Assembly: GCA_964030475.1 (NCBI GenBank)
Contig: CAXIPT010000002.1
Coordinates: 16,780,864-16,844,863 of the forward strand
DNA: 64,000 nt
Direction: 5' to 3'
From: Tethya wilhelma
Lineage: Eukaryota > Porifera > Demospongiae > Tethyida > Tethyidae
Shown: one piece after another, positions 63,750 to 64,000 of the stretch
Numbering within the stretch: the stretch's first letter is position 1
Layout: every line of letters begins with the position of its first letter
Position numbers and translations under genes: made by a program
Notes under the pieces: model-generated
Databases searched by the model: none
What the model was told of the DNA's origin: nothing
What the model saw: the letters and a program-made list of their open reading frames with translations, nothing else

Positions 63750-64000
63750 TCAGGTGAATTAAGGACTGGGTCCATGCAGTTTACCTTAATTAGGTACACA
63801 TTATTCGAAAGTTGTATAACTTTAATAATATATAAGTTAAAACAATAGAAATTGAAATATAGATAGGATTTTTTAATTAGAGTATGTAGATATAATTAAT
63901 TTTGTCACATGACCAGTTTTTTTTTGCATAATTAGCTTCTCATGAATAATTAATTAGGTGGATGGTTTCTACTGTTGCCAAGGCAACCTTAAAAACCGTC
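63750..64000. other. AT-rich end of window, no gene seen
   Basis: I see no open frame or known repeat here; 'ttaattagg' occurs twice. Confidence 0.4.

Overview
This window looks like a scaffold piece from an early-branching animal, most likely a demosponge of the Amphimedon type. That identification is an inference: the genes have many short exons joined by small GT-AG introns, the DNA is AT-rich, and the genes encode metazoan extracellular modules (NIDO, Ig, EGF, SRCR, HRM, GAIN, GPS, 7TM) in unusual combinations. I see no rRNA, tRNA or CRISPR.

Layout. (1) 1-1452, plus strand: the last four exons of an adhesion GPCR. (2) 1941-10128, minus strand: a two-exon GMC-type flavoenzyme whose 6.4 kb intron is full of mobile elements, including a truncated Helitron. 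(3) 10.1-12.8 kb: intergenic, with a LINE remnant and CA/GT arrays. (4) 12842-41512, minus strand: the centrepiece, one very large adhesion GPCR model. It reads signal peptide, NIDO, Ig-like domains, EGF and SRCR modules (about 16 EGF and 12 SRCR), then two successive HRM-GAIN-GPS units, then 7TM and a cytoplasmic tail. (5) 42.4-48.5 kb, minus strand: a decayed, internally deleted paralogue of the same receptor. (6) 48972-49190, plus strand: signal peptide and first NIDO exon of a third copy. The rest of that NIDO domain lies on the minus strand at 49.9-54.3 kb, followed by EGF exons. (7) 54.9-58.3 kb, minus strand: more EGF exons of a paralogue. (8) 58411-59039, minus strand: the first two exons of an unknown protein with a SUMO-interaction-like motif. 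(9) 59.4-61.7 kb: a broken MULE/SWIM transposase. (10) 62.0-63.7 kb: a broken gypsy-like gag region.

How it fits together. The receptors form a tandem family. Exon phase is almost always 1-1 in the extracellular modules, which favours shuffling and internal duplication. The GAIN-GPS unit has itself been duplicated inside the large receptor with matching exon lengths (61 and 335 nt in both copies). The upstream GPS has lost the residues normally needed for self-cleavage, while the downstream GPS next to the 7TM keeps them. A role in adhesion, recognition or signalling at the cell surface is inferred from the domains only.

Cautions. Single Ns occur at 12427, 36722, 49233, 54791 and 58327. Gene structure breaks at or next to four of them, and a 2 kb Ig block is present twice, almost identically. 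Some of the odd architecture may therefore be assembly artefact. Exon boundaries were read by eye from splice signals and phase. Those of the HRM/GAIN/GPS/7TM, NIDO and Ig parts were checked for phase; those of most EGF and SRCR exons are approximate.
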